Part shown: one piece after another, positions 34,642 through 43,409 of the stretch
Numbering within the stretch: the stretch's first letter is position 1
Layout of the letters: every line of letters starts with the position of its first letter
NCBI RefSeq assembly: GCF_011764445.1
Contig: NZ_BLPG01000002.1
Coordinates: 1-64,000 of the forward strand
Source of the DNA: Phytohabitans rumicis
Lineage (GTDB): Bacteria > Actinomycetota > Actinomycetes > Mycobacteriales > Micromonosporaceae
DNA: 64,000 nucleotides
Reading direction: 5' to 3'
Made by a program: the position numbers and the translations under genes
The notes under the pieces: model-generated
What the model was told of the DNA's origin: nothing
Database searches by the model: none
Seen by the model: the letters and a program-made list of their open reading frames with translations, nothing else

Positions 34642-36567
34642 GTGACCCGTACACAGCTCACCGCCGAGTTGGTGGTTGACGGTCGTGTTCCGCACGCGCT
34701 GGCGCTGTCGCCGGACGGCAAGCGGGTCGCCTACGTGGTCGCCCCGGTCGGGCGGGCTGGTGATCACGCGGTCAGCGAACTCTGGGTCGCCGCCACCGAC
34801 GGGACCGGGTCGCCGCGCCGATTGACCTCGGGTGAGGCGCACGATTCGGCGCCGCGGTGGGCCGCGGATTCGCTGCTGGTCTACTTTCTGTCCGACCGGG
34901 CTGAGCGTGGCACGGCGCAGGTGCATCGGGTCGGGCTGCTCGACGGTGTCGTGGAGGCGGTCACGTCCTGGGCCGGTGGGGTGTCAGGTCACCTCCCGTT
35001 GGCCGATCCCGACCTGGTCGTCGTGATCGCAGCCGATGAACCGTCCGCAGAGGATGAACGTCGGGACCGGGAGCGCGACGACGCTCGGGTGTGGGGCGAA
35101 CGCGTACGCCCGGACCGGCTGCGGCTGCTCGACGTGAGGAGCCGGGAGGTCCGGACACCGGATGCGTTCGGCGATCGCCATGTCGTCGACGTCGTACAGC
35201 GGCCCGACGGTGGAACGCTGGCGGTCCTGACCTGGTCGACCCCCGACGTGGACCCGGGCCTGGTCGAGCCCGGTCTGCACCTGCTCAACCCGGACAGCGG
35301 CGTGACGCGGGACCTCGGCCCGGCCGCGGCCGACGCGTCGTCGCTCGTCTGGTGGTCCGCCGACGACGGCTGGCACCTGGCATATGTCGCGAAGACCCCG
35401 CCAGCTCTGGTGGGCGGACACGCGGTTCTCGATGTCGCCGTACCGGTGAGCGGGCCGGTGGGCCAGCACCGTAACCTGACCGCCGGCACGACCAGCTGCC
35501 CGAGCAACCTGGTGCAGGTCGACACCGGTCCGCCGCTGGCGCTGGTCGCCGACGGGCTCGATACCGCGATCCACCGGCTCGATCCGGTCGGGCCCAACCT
35601 CGTCGAGGTCTCCCGAGTCGACGGCCTCGCGACATGGTTGACCACGAACCGGCACGGTGACGCCGTCGCGGCGGTGGTCAGCACGTCCTACGAGCCCGGA
35701 AACGTCCACGCCGGCCCCACGAGCGGGCCGCTGACGAGGCTGACCGACCTCAGGCCCGAACTGCGCGACATCCGGTGGGGTGTCCAGGAACGCTTGTCAT
35801 ACGCGGCATCCGACGGGCTGACGCTGGACGGCCTGCTGATCCTGCCCGCCGGCCGGTGCCGCAAGGACGGGCCCTTTCCATTGGTGACACTGGTCCACGG
35901 CGGCCCGTACGACCGGCACGCCGACCGGCTCATGCTCGGCTGGCACCCGTCCGGCCAGTGGCTGGCGACCGCGGGCTACGCCGTGTTCCTGCCGAACCCG
36001 CGTGGCGGCAAAGGGCACGGCCACGACTTCGCGGTACGCGTCGCAGGTGCGGTCGGCCTCGACGAGTGGACCGACATCTGCGCCGGCATCGACCTGCTCA
36101 TCGCCGATGGCGTCGCCGACCCCGACCGGCTGGGCATCGGCGGCTGGAGCCACGGAGGTTTCATGGCCGCCTGGGCGGTCGGGCAGACCGACCGGTTCAA
36201 GGCCGCCGTGATGGGAGCCGGAATCAGCGACTGGGGAATGCTCGCCGCGACCGGGCAGGAGGGGCCGTTCGAGTCCGCCCTCGGCGGCAGCAGCGGCTGG
36301 GAAGGAACGGGTCCGCACCGCCACGACCGGCTCAGCCCGATCTCGTACGCCGCCAAGGTCCGCACGCCGGTGCTGATCCTGCACGGCGAGAACGACACGA
36401 ACGTTCCGGTATCACAGGCGGAGTTCTTCCACCGCGCGCTCCGCAGGTTCGCAGTCGAGCACGAGTACGTCGTATATCCCCGGGAGAACCACTCGATCCG
36501 TGAACGCAACCACCAACTCGACGTGCTCCGCCGCACCCGCGCCTGGTTCGACCGGTGGCTCGGCTGA
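34642..36567 (+). CDS. S9 family peptidase (prolyl oligopeptidase / acylaminoacyl-peptidase type)
   Basis: 641-residue cytosolic serine peptidase. The N-terminal half is a beta-propeller (repeated GKRVAYVV, APRWAADSLLVYFLSD-like blades). The C-terminal alpha/beta-hydrolase domain has Ser503 (GGWSHGGF), Asp585 (GENDTNVP) and His617 (PRENHSI). It cleaves short peptides or releases acylated N-terminal residues. The start is GTG at 34642: TTGGTC (34606-34611), 18 bases, TACCGT (34630-34635), then six bases to the GTG, which predicts a leaderless mRNA. Confidence 0.9.
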   Translation: MTRTQLTAELVVDGRVPHALALSPDGKRVAYVVAPVGRAGDHAVSELWVAATDGTGSPRRLTSGEAHDSAPRWAADSLLVYFLSDRAERGTAQVHRVGLLDGVVEAVTSWAGGVSGHLPLADPDLVVVIAADEPSAEDERRDRERDDARVWGERVRPDRLRLLDVRSREVRTPDAFGDRHVVDVVQRPDGGTLAVLTWSTPDVDPGLVEPGLHLLNPDSGVTRDLGPAAADASSLVWWSADDGWHLAYVAKTPPALVGGHAVLDVAVPVSGPVGQHRNLTAGTTSCPSNLVQVDTGPPLALVADGLDTAIHRLDPVGPNLVEVSRVDGLATWLTTNRHGDAVAAVVSTSYEPGNVHAGPTSGPLTRLTDLRPELRDIRWGVQERLSYAASDGLTLDGLLILPAGRCRKDGPFPLVTLVHGGPYDRHADRLMLGWHPSGQWLATAGYAVFLPNPRGGKGHGHDFAVRVAGAVGLDEWTDICAGIDLLIADGVADPDRLGIGGWSHGGFMAAWAVGQTDRFKAAVMGAGISDWGMLAATGQEGPFESALGGSSGWEGTGPHRHDRLSPISYAAKVRTPVLILHGENDTNVPVSQAEFFHRALRRFAVEHEYVVYPRENHSIRERNHQLDVLRRTRAWFDRWLG

Positions 36568-36877
36568 CCCAATGGGACCATCGCCCCCCGCGACCGGACC
36601 TCCGCTCGGTCAGGTCGGCACGGATGTGGCGGCCGCTACGGGCTCGCGGTCATCGAGTCGCGCTCGGTATCGGCGGCAGCGGTCATGGCGTTCCTGCGTG
36701 GACATCAGATTCCACGCCGTCGGCGCTGTACGCGGCGCAGGTCGGGTACGCCATGCCCGGCAGCGACCCGCGGGAGACGCTGGATAGCGAACGCTTCTCC
36801 TCACGCGCCCGCCCCGACGCGGCTAGGTACCTGGACTACTCATGACCCGCCCGCACAGCGCCTGTACCGTCCTGGGC
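36568..36877. other. Intergenic region after the S9 peptidase
   Basis: No convincing gene. A short frame ending ALYAAQVGYAMPGSDPRET then a stop at 36845 could be a gene tail but lacks a start and family support. TACCGT at 36865-36870 lies seven bases before the start of the following small ORF. Confidence 0.35.
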
Positions 36878-37039
36878 ATGTCGTTGAAGAGTTCGCCCAA
36901 GCGGCGTCGCGCGGTCGCGACTGCCGCAGTGATGTTTCTAGGCCTCGTCATTCTTTCGCTTGCTCCGGGCAGCGCGGCGCTCTGCGCGGGAGAACGTGAC
37001 GATGGATGGGTCCAATGCTATGCGTCGGTTTATTCGTAG
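36878..37039 (+). CDS. Putative secreted microprotein, 53 residues
   Basis: A basic N-terminus (KSSPKRRR), a hydrophobic stretch (TAAVMFLGLVILSLA) and an AxA-like cleavage area (PGSAALC) make a good signal peptide. The mature part would be only about 20 residues with two cysteines (ALCAGERDDGWVQCYASVYS). TACCGT lies seven bases before the ATG, the same leaderless layout as the S9 peptidase and beta-lactamase-like genes. No homologue is recognised. It could be a real small secreted peptide or a fragment of a larger exported protein. Confidence 0.35.
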   Translation: MSLKSSPKRRRAVATAAVMFLGLVILSLAPGSAALCAGERDDGWVQCYASVYS

Positions 37040-37263
37040 ATACCGGATCGCGGCAGAAGAGTGAACATCGACGAGAGCAGCCAGCTGCTGTACCGACCTG
37101 TGCTCGGGAGCAGGGCTGTCGGGGATCGGCTTTATCATTCGGGGCGTGCCGACTTACGAGGAACTGGCCGAGCTGAGTCGTCTGCCGGCTCCGCGGCGGG
37201 CTGGAAAAGATGCTCCAGCTGTCCAGTTGACGGCCGTGCTGTTCCCGCGTCTTGTCTGTCTGG

Positions 37264-37557
37264 TCACTCATCGCGCTGGTAGGCGCGCAGTTCGCGGCGT
37301 GCCTGGTGGCGGCTGCGGCGGCGATCTGCGCGTCGAACGTGGTACCACTCTTTGGCGCCTTCGATGCGACCGATGCGGTCGTAGGAGGTGCTCCAGTGGC
37401 ATCGATCTGGGTGGAAACCTAGGCACGCGTTCTCAGCAGTGACCTCGTTCGGCAGACTGCACGGCCCGAAGCGGTGATCGTGCATGGGAATGCACGTGAC
37501 CATCGGCGCGTCCGCCATCCGCACCCACCAGGGCCGGGTCTTGTCGGTTCTGCTCAT
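37264..37557 (-). CDS. Small conserved cysteine/histidine protein
   Basis: 97 residues, very unlike a chance frame: RTDKTRPWWVRMADAP, CIPMHDHRFGPCSLP, CLGFHPDRCHW and a basic C-terminus. Four Cys and several His in two clusters suggest metal binding. I recall similar short hypothetical proteins in actinomycetes but can assign no function. ATG at 37557. Neighbours are small orphan frames. Confidence 0.6.
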   Translation of the reverse strand: MSRTDKTRPWWVRMADAPMVTCIPMHDHRFGPCSLPNEVTAENACLGFHPDRCHWSTSYDRIGRIEGAKEWYHVRRADRRRSRHQARRELRAYQRDE

Positions 37558-37755
37558 ACGGTCGCCTTCCGGCTCCGTGGCGCCCCGGGCTGGGGCTGCC
37601 ATCAGATCGGGTGCACCGTGATCACCTCCGGCTTCACCAACATGTTTCGCAAGCTGCAACCGTCCCAACGTACCCAGGTCGACGCTGATCGCGGCTAGCG
37701 GATCGCGGGACTCTTGGTTTGCCGTCCTCGTGGCGGCGGACGGCATGATGTGGGG

Positions 37756-38237
37756 ATGGCTGCGGCAGGAGAGCGTGACGACACCTACGTGGCGGTTGGA
37801 CCGAGGGAGTACCTCGATCGCCTCCTGGCGGAGTATCGCCTCCGCGAAGAGGAGGTGGAGGACCGGATTCGGGTCCGCACGCCTCCGCAATGGACGTCGG
37901 GGAGGTTCCCCAGCAGGAGTATCTTGTGCACGAATCGGTGCTCCGCTCGCACGGCCCATTCCCCTGTGCCGGTGACAACGAGGCTCTGGCCTTCTGCGAG
38001 CAGATCGTTGACACGATGGTGCGCGGTTACGGTATCTCCCGCAGCGAGGCGGTGGCACGCGTCAACCGGCAATGGTCACAAGCCGCCCCGCCGGGCCGTG
38101 TCCCACGCATCTGGATCGTCGGCCTGGACATCGCCTATCACGAAGCAGCGGACTACTGGGCCGGCGCCATCTACTACGGCCCTGACTCCCACTGGTGGGA
38201 TCCGGACGCCGACCTTCAGCCGCAGCCACCGCCCTGA
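37756..38237 (+). CDS. Uncharacterised protein (probable frameshift)
   Basis: About 160 residues if one base is restored near 37880. The first frame reads YVAVGPREYLDRLLAEYRLR then EEEVEDRIRVRTPP. The second reads EVPQQEYLVHESVLRSHGPF, FCEQIVDTMVRGYGISRSEA and a Trp/Tyr-rich end (YWAGAIYYGPDSHWWDPDAD). Both parts are protein-like and the corrected length is a multiple of three. Family not recognised. The second part could also stand alone from ATG 37890. Confidence 0.45.
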
Positions 38238-38347
38238 CCACGACGACACCCCCGCAAGACAGAACGTCGCATCGACCGCGGGCAGAAACCGGTGCGCTTG
38301 GTCGGCGCAAAGGAGTGCGTTCGCATGGGACGCTAGTGTCCCTGTGT

Positions 38348-38620
38348 ATGGGTGAGTTCGTAACGGCGTCCGCCTTCCATACGCAGGACACCGATGCGGT
38401 GCGGGACACAGCGCTCGGGTTCTTCGCCGCGCACTCGTGGGCCGCCGAGCCGATCGAGTGCGCCGGACCGGCGACCGACGACGACGTGCTCATCTATCCG
38501 CCAGCCAACGGGTGGACGGTTGTCCTTTGGCCCGCCTACTTCACCGAGCTCGCGGCGGTGGAGTTCATGTCCCGGCAGATCGGCACCCTGGCGAGCACCG
38601 TGCGTATCCACGATCTCGAG
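38348..38620 (+). pseudogene. 5' part of an uncharacterised gene, truncated
   Basis: About 90 protein-like residues from ATG 38348 (GEFVTASAFHTQDTDAVRD, LIYPPANGWTVVLWPAY, FMSRQIGTLASTVRIHDLEH). Near 38620 the sequence turns into the reverse of a TetR gene, so the 3' half is gone. The two truncated genes meet tail to tail. Confidence 0.55.
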
Positions 38621-38624
38621 CACC

Positions 38625-38740
38625 CGCCCCTCCGTCGGGAGCAGGGCGTCGAGGAACAACGCGCCCTTCGACGGCCAGCGACGGTAGATCGTGTGCTTGC
38701 CGACTCCCGCGCGGGCGGCGACAGCTTGAGCTACCGGCCA
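38625..38740 (-). pseudogene. TetR-family HTH fragment
   Basis: On the minus strand AQAVAARAGVGKHTIYRRWP then SKGALFLDALL is an unmistakable TetR helix-turn-helix recognition segment. The residues before it (start and first helix) and the ligand-binding domain after it are missing. It is bounded by a GNAT fragment upstream and the truncated gene at 38348-38620 downstream. Confidence 0.7.
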
Positions 38741-38884
38741 CATCGACCAGGTTCAACCGGCCCAACACCTCGCCGTCGTCGCCGACCACTACATGAAAAT
38801 GGCACAACGCCGCGAAATAGGCGCGGTTCTCCCGCTCAAACACGAGCACGGCAGCGGCATGGTCCAGTCGAAGGCGTTCGATCA
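38741..38884 (-). pseudogene. GNAT N-acetyltransferase fragment with internal deletion
   Basis: Reads MIERLRLDHAAAVLVFEREN, AYFAA, then CHFHVVVGDDGEVLGRLNLV. Intact GNAT relatives have about 25-35 residues between the RAYFA motif and the CHFHV strand, and an acetyl-CoA loop after NLVDV; both are missing here. It abuts the TetR fragment. Clearly a decayed gene. Confidence 0.65.
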
Positions 38885-39060
38885 TGGGGCACTGGTGCAC
38901 GGTACACACCACCCCCGCGCTTGCCATCGGCCAGGAGTGCGCGCATCGACGCGTCGTTCGCCCTCGCGTTCGAGGTGTACGCAGAGTAACCGAGCGACCG
39001 GTGCAAAACTCGTCGTCGCCGCAGTCATGGTCAAGATGTGGCGCTCATCCTCACTGTCCG

Positions 39061-39157
39061 TTGCCAGTGAAGGTGAGGCAGCGCCAGGCTTTTGAGCTGG
39101 GGTGTCTCATCTTCACTGGCAAGGTGCCGGTGTCGCTTTGCCATCGAAGATTAGGCA
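39061..39157. repeat. Three related short repeats, two direct and one inverted
   Basis: TTGCCAGTGAAGGTGAG (39061-39077), its inverted near-copy CATCTTCACTGGCAA (39108-39122), and a looser direct copy TTGCCATCGAAGATTAGGC (about 39139-39157). They may be ends of a small mobile element or a hairpin ahead of the VOC gene terminus. No coding sequence lies between them. Confidence 0.5.
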
Positions 39158-39167
39158 AGTCGTGGGA

Positions 39168-39578
39168 TTAGTCGCTCTTGGGCCAGATGGGGCCTTGGTC
39201 GGTCCAGGTGACACCCTTGTTGTGGCAGAAGCAGAAGGGGTGGCCGATGGGGTCGGTGTAGACGCGGAAGCCGTAGCCGTTGGGGCCGATGGAGTCCCGT
39301 TGCAGGGTCGCGCCGAGGGCTAGGACGCGGCTCTGTTCTGCCTCGATGTCGTCGACTTCGAAGTCGAGGTGGAACTGCTTGGGGTGCTCGCTGTCGGGCC
39401 ACTGCGGGGCGCGGTAGTCCTCCACCCGGATGAAGGCCAGCTCAATCTCGCCAAACTGGATACCGGCCCAGTCCTCGTGGCTGCCCGCCTTGACTGGGCG
39501 ACCCGTCACCTCAGAGTAGAAGGTTGCCAGCTTCATCGTGTCCGGGCAGTCGATGATGAAATCGGTGAGTCGCAGCAT
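39168..39578 (-). CDS. VOC-family (glyoxalase-like) protein
   Basis: 136 residues of the vicinal-oxygen-chelate fold, two beta-alpha-beta-beta-beta units: LTDFIIDCPDTMKLATFYSEVTG, then FHLDFEVDDIEAEQSRVLALGA and YGFRVYTDPIGHPFCFCH. The His of FHLDF is a likely metal ligand. Related 'glyoxalase_6' proteins act in detoxification or resistance; no substrate can be given. ATG at 39578 is chosen; an upstream codon six residues earlier is possible. Confidence 0.85.
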   Translation of the reverse strand: MLRLTDFIIDCPDTMKLATFYSEVTGRPVKAGSHEDWAGIQFGEIELAFIRVEDYRAPQWPDSEHPKQFHLDFEVDDIEAEQSRVLALGATLQRDSIGPNGYGFRVYTDPIGHPFCFCHNKGVTWTDQGPIWPKSD

Positions 39579-39648
39579 CCGGCGATCTTGCCACAAGGTC
39601 GAATGGGCCGGACTTTGAGACAGGTTTCAGAGCAGACTGTCCGTCCTG

Positions 39649-39777
39649 CTATGCACGCTCCGCGGCGCTGCGCTCGACGCAGAACAGGTTGCCCTCCGGG
39701 TCCGCCATCGTCACCCACCCCGTGCCATCCGGCTTACGGTGATCCTCGTACTCGGTCGCCCTTGACCGCTTCGTCGG
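39649..39777 (-). pseudogene. C-terminal fragment of a second VOC-family gene
   Basis: The minus strand ends with TEYEDHRKPDGTGWVTMADP then EGNLFCVERSAAERA and a stop at 39649, the standard VOC tail. Upstream only about 10 more codons are readable, with a frame change near 39757, before the alpha/beta hydrolase stop at 39782. It is a remnant. Confidence 0.6.
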
Positions 39778-39781
39778 GGTA

Positions 39782-40558
39782 TCAGCTCGGCAGCTTGTCG
39801 AGGAAGCGGCGGACGGTGGCTGCGAACGCGTCCGGTGCGTCGGCGTGGACGACGTGTCCGGTATCGAGAGTGACCAGCTCTGTGTTGGGGCGCTTGGCGG
39901 CCATCACGGCGGCGTGTTCGGCAGCCAGTTCGTTGCTGCGGGCCCCGTGGATCAGCAGGGCTGGGCAGTTCGATGCGAGCCAGTCGTTCCAGTGATCGCC
40001 GTTGAGCGCGCGTTGGGAAACGATCATGTCGTTGGGGTCGAAGGCCAGGCCCCAGTGGTCGCCGCGATCGCGGAAGGCGTCGGTCAGGTACCGGGCGGAG
40101 CCGCCCAGCGCGCTGTACAGAGCTTCGCGAGTCGGTGCGGTGCGGACGAGAGCAGCCGCGAACGCAGTGTCGACATCGACGCTCGCTCCGATATCTTCGA
40201 CGATCAGCGCGGCGACCCGGTCGGGATGAGCAGCGGCGAGTTGGTAGGCGTTGACCCCGCCGAGAGAGTGCCCGAGAGCGACCGCTTCCCGCACGCCGAG
40301 GTAGTCAAGCAGCGTCAGCGCATCGGCCACGTAGCCGGCGCGGCTGTAGTCGCCGGCGATGTCGGAATCGCCGTGGCCGCGCTGGTCCGGCGCAATCACC
40401 CGCCACCGCGGTGACAGCGCTGCCGCCAGCGGCGCGAATGCGCGGCCCTCGGCGAAATGCCCGTGCAGTGCCAGCAGCCAACGTCCCGGTCCACCGAAGT
40501 CGCGGTAGACCAGTCGCCGCCCGCCAAGGTCGAGCGCACCAACTACCGGTTCCGTCAT
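39782..40558 (-). CDS. Alpha/beta hydrolase
   Basis: 258 residues of the alpha/beta-hydrolase fold. It has an HG oxyanion motif (LLALHGHFAEG), DQRGHGDSD, the nucleophile elbow GHSLGG (Ser about 97), an acid in LLIHGARSNE and the catalytic His in GHVVHADAPD. Cytosolic, with no signal. It resembles the MhpC/haloperoxidase-like group; substrate unknown. Monocistronic. Confidence 0.88.
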   Translation of the reverse strand: MTEPVVGALDLGGRRLVYRDFGGPGRWLLALHGHFAEGRAFAPLAAALSPRWRVIAPDQRGHGDSDIAGDYSRAGYVADALTLLDYLGVREAVALGHSLGGVNAYQLAAAHPDRVAALIVEDIGASVDVDTAFAAALVRTAPTREALYSALGGSARYLTDAFRDRGDHWGLAFDPNDMIVSQRALNGDHWNDWLASNCPALLIHGARSNELAAEHAAVMAAKRPNTELVTLDTGHVVHADAPDAFAATVRRFLDKLPS

Positions 40559-40773
40559 CGCCGAGCCTCCCTCTTGCCGAGGTCAGCGAGCGTAGCCGTC
40601 GACACCGACACTTCCGGCACTGGGAACGATCTTCAGCAGCGGGCTGGATTTGCTGGGGCCGTCACGTCGGCCGCGCCGCGCCGACCGTCCGTCCGGTTGG
40701 CGACAGAGGACGGCACGCCCCAGCAGCCCGGTCTACCGTCGCGGCCACGTCACAGCCGGTAAGGGAGCGTCCA

Positions 40774-42039
40774 ATGAGATCACTCGTACGCGGCGGTGTC
40801 GTCGCCATCCTCGCCGCGGCGGCGGTGCTCGTCGCCGCGGCACCCGCACATGCTGCGGTCGGCGGCACCGTCAACGTCGGCATCGACGGCAACCTTCTCT
40901 TCAACGGTCTGGACGGCTTCGCCAACACGCTTGTCGTCACGAAGACCGGCACGACCGTCGAGCTGGACGACGTCCACACGATCACGCCGAACGGGGCCTG
41001 CGAACACCCCGACCCGAGGACGACACGTACGTGTCCTGCACGGTGAGCATCTCGCCGGACATGAGGATCGAGCCGGACGACTTCAACGATCACGTGACGA
41101 TCTCGGGCACCGGTGGGAAGTGGCTGGTCAACCTCGAGGACGGAAACGATACCGCGGACATGACGGACGCCGGCGGCACCGGCAACGTCGTGGTCGGGGC
41201 AACGGCAACGACCTGTTCATCTCCGGTACGGCGCACGAGTTCTACCGCGGCCTCGCGGGCACCGACACGGTCAGCTACGCCCCCGCGGCGCCGGCTCGCC
41301 GGTCACGGTCGACCTGGACGCCGAGGCGGGCGGCGACGGCGGTGACGAGGACACCTACGACGAGGTGGACAACGTCATTGGCACGGCGGGCGACGACGAC
41401 CTGACCGGAGGCGACGGCAACAACAAGCTGGAGGGCCGTGACGGCGACGACGAACTGCACGGCGGCAGCGGCGACGACACGCTGATCGGCGGCACCGGCG
41501 ACGACGTAGTCGACGGCGACGGCGGCACGGACACCGCCAGCTACCTAGGCCACCCGAGCGCGGTCACCGCCGACCTGGACGGTGTGCAGGACGACGGCGC
41601 CGCGGGCGAGGACGACTGGATCCAGTCCACTGTGGAGAACCTGGCGGGCAGCTCGCACGGCGACACGCTCACCGGCAACGCCAACCCCAACACCATCCAC
41701 GGCGACGCCTGCTCGCTGATCTGCGACGGGTTCAGCGGCGGAGACGACTCGATCCTCGGCGGCAGCGGCAACGACTACCTGTACGGCTGGGGCGGGGACG
41801 ACTACGTGCACGGGCAGGGCGGGGCTGACGTCATCAGCGGCTCCAACGGCGAGGACGACCTCAACGGCGGGTCGGGCGGCGACACGATCTCCGGCGGCAA
41901 CAATGACGACAGCCTGGACGGCTCGTCGGGGTTCGACGCGCTGGACGGCGGCTCCGGCGTCGCCGACTGGTGCGACACCGGCGACAACGGCGGCACCAAG
42001 ACCGGCTGCGAGCTGCCGCTCGGGTGGACCTGGTCCTAG
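40774..42039 (+). CDS. Secreted RTX-type calcium-binding repeat protein (three frameshifts)
   Basis: About 422 residues after restoring single bases near 41025 (CCC), 41200 (GGGG) and 41290 (CGCC). A signal peptide (VRGGVVAILAAAAVLVAAAP, cut at AHAA) is followed by a beta-rich domain and then nonapeptide GGxGxDxLx-type repeats (GGSGDDTLIGGTGDDVVDGD and more), which form a calcium-binding beta-roll. The repeats are interrupted by a TASYLGHPSAVTADLDGV strand segment. It has two cysteines near the C-terminus and no catalytic motif. Probably a surface or extracellular structural protein. A GGGAG site precedes the ATG. Confidence 0.85.
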
Positions 42040-42215
42040 CGCAGCGATTCCACCAAGGCGGCGGCCCACCGCATAGAGATCCGTCTCGCCGGCCGCCACC
42101 TCCACCGCGGCGTCACGCAAGGCGGTACCCGAGCGGATCGAGCCCAGCCGCTCGCGGAGGGTGCCCCAGCGCGATCGCCTCGACCCCCGCGGCGGCCCGG
42201 GCCTCCCGGCGGCGG
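42036..42215 (-). pseudogene. meaB: 3' remnant of a MeaB/ArgK-type GTPase gene
   Basis: On the minus strand, joining frames across two single-base gaps, the sequence reads AGVEAIALG, TLRERLGSIRSGTALRDAA then VEVAAGETDLYAV and VESLR-stop. This is the helical C-terminus of the methylmalonyl-CoA-mutase chaperone MeaB. The other 250 residues, including the GTPase core, are absent: immediately upstream lies the intact end of the APH-family gene. Its stop overlaps the RTX gene stop (CTAG). Confidence 0.6.
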
Positions 42216-42218
42216 CAC

Positions 42219-43177
42219 TCACCGCGACACCCGACGGGCGGCCTGGCCCACCGGTTTGTCGCCGTCGGTGTACTCGGTGAAGATCTGGTCGAGGATCCTC
42301 CGCGAGCTCGCCGTCGCCGCCTCGCCGTCATCCAGCGCGTTGGCGTAGTTGACAAGCGTCTTCCACAGCGCCCAGCCACGCCCGCGCGCCCAGGTCGCGT
42401 CATCGACGCACAGCCGCTCCCGGAACGCCCGGCGGCCGTCGCCGGTCAGCAACGTCCAAGCGACCGCCAAGTCACAGGAGGGATCCCCAACACCGCAGGT
42501 CCCGAAGTCGATGACCGCCGCCAGTTGCCCGCCGTTGAGCAGGAGATTTCCCTGCGCGATGTCACCGTGGAACCAGCGCTGCACGCCGTCCCAGCGCGCG
42601 TCCAACGCGCACGTCCAGATCTCGCTGGCCATATCGACATCGATACGGCCGTCGAGTGCCGTCAGCCCCCGGTTGGCCTGCCCGTCGTAGGTGCGTAGGG
42701 TGCCACCCCGGTACCAGTTGTGCTGACCTGGACGGGGCCGTCAGCGGTATCGACACCCTGCAAGGCCACGACGAACTCGGCCAGATCGAGCGCGAACCGG
42801 ACCGGGTCAGCGATGCGGTCCACCCGCGCGGTTTCACCCTCGAGCCACCGGTAGATCGACCACGAGAACGGATAACCCTCACCGGACTCGCCTTTGGCCA
42901 GTGGGGTGGAGATAGGCAGCGGCAGACGCGGGGCGAACACCGGAAGCCACTTGTGCTCCTTGTCGACCGCCTCGGTGTACTCCAACGCGCTCGGCAGCCG
43001 CACCGACATCCCAGAGCCAAGATGGAAAGTCCAGTTATCCCAGCCGCCGTTGGCGACCCGCTCGACCGGCAGGTCAGCCCAATGCGGGAACTGGCTGGCG
43101 ACGAGCCGGCGCACCTGGTCCACGTCGACCGCGATGCGTTTGGGCAACGGGCCGAGATCTGCAGTGCCGCTCAACAA
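42219..43177 (-). CDS. APH-family phosphotransferase (frameshifted)
   Basis: About 319 residues after restoring one base near 42730 (CCCC). N-lobe: VANGGWDNWTFHLGSGMSVRLPSA and EHKWLPVFAPRLPLPISTPLAKGE. C-lobe: Brenner motif HGDIAQGNLLL and metal-binding VIDFGTCGVGDPSCDLAVAW. It is related to aminoglycoside/macrolide phosphotransferases, but this branch is usually unassigned and may phosphorylate a metabolite. The best start is TTG at 43177, preceded by GGTGAGGA; an upstream ATG is not available. Confidence 0.82.
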
Positions 43178-43409
43178 GTGTCCTCACCCGAGAAGGTCGT
43201 AGCCGTACGACAGCCCTGCCTCACCGGGCGACGGTATCCACCGGCAACCGGAGACGTCCAACGAAATCCGAGCCTCACCGCAGTCTCACCGCCCGGCTTC
43301 CGGCCCGCACCCGGTTGCCACCTCACCATGGCCGCGTCGGCCGTGTAGCGCGCACGCTCGGCGGCGGATCCGTGCACACTCCATCGGTGTGTCGACTCGC
43401 GGTGCTGTG

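Noticed and set aside
37146-37442. ORF beginning PTYEELAELSRLPAPRRA
   Set aside because: The first 20 residues look real, but the rest is antisense to the better-supported 97-residue gene; at most a fragment.
41365-42039. CRISPR-like or tandem DNA repeats in the 41.4-42.0 kb segment
   Set aside because: The periodicity is at the protein level (GGxGxD RTX nonapeptides) with varying codons, not a DNA repeat array.
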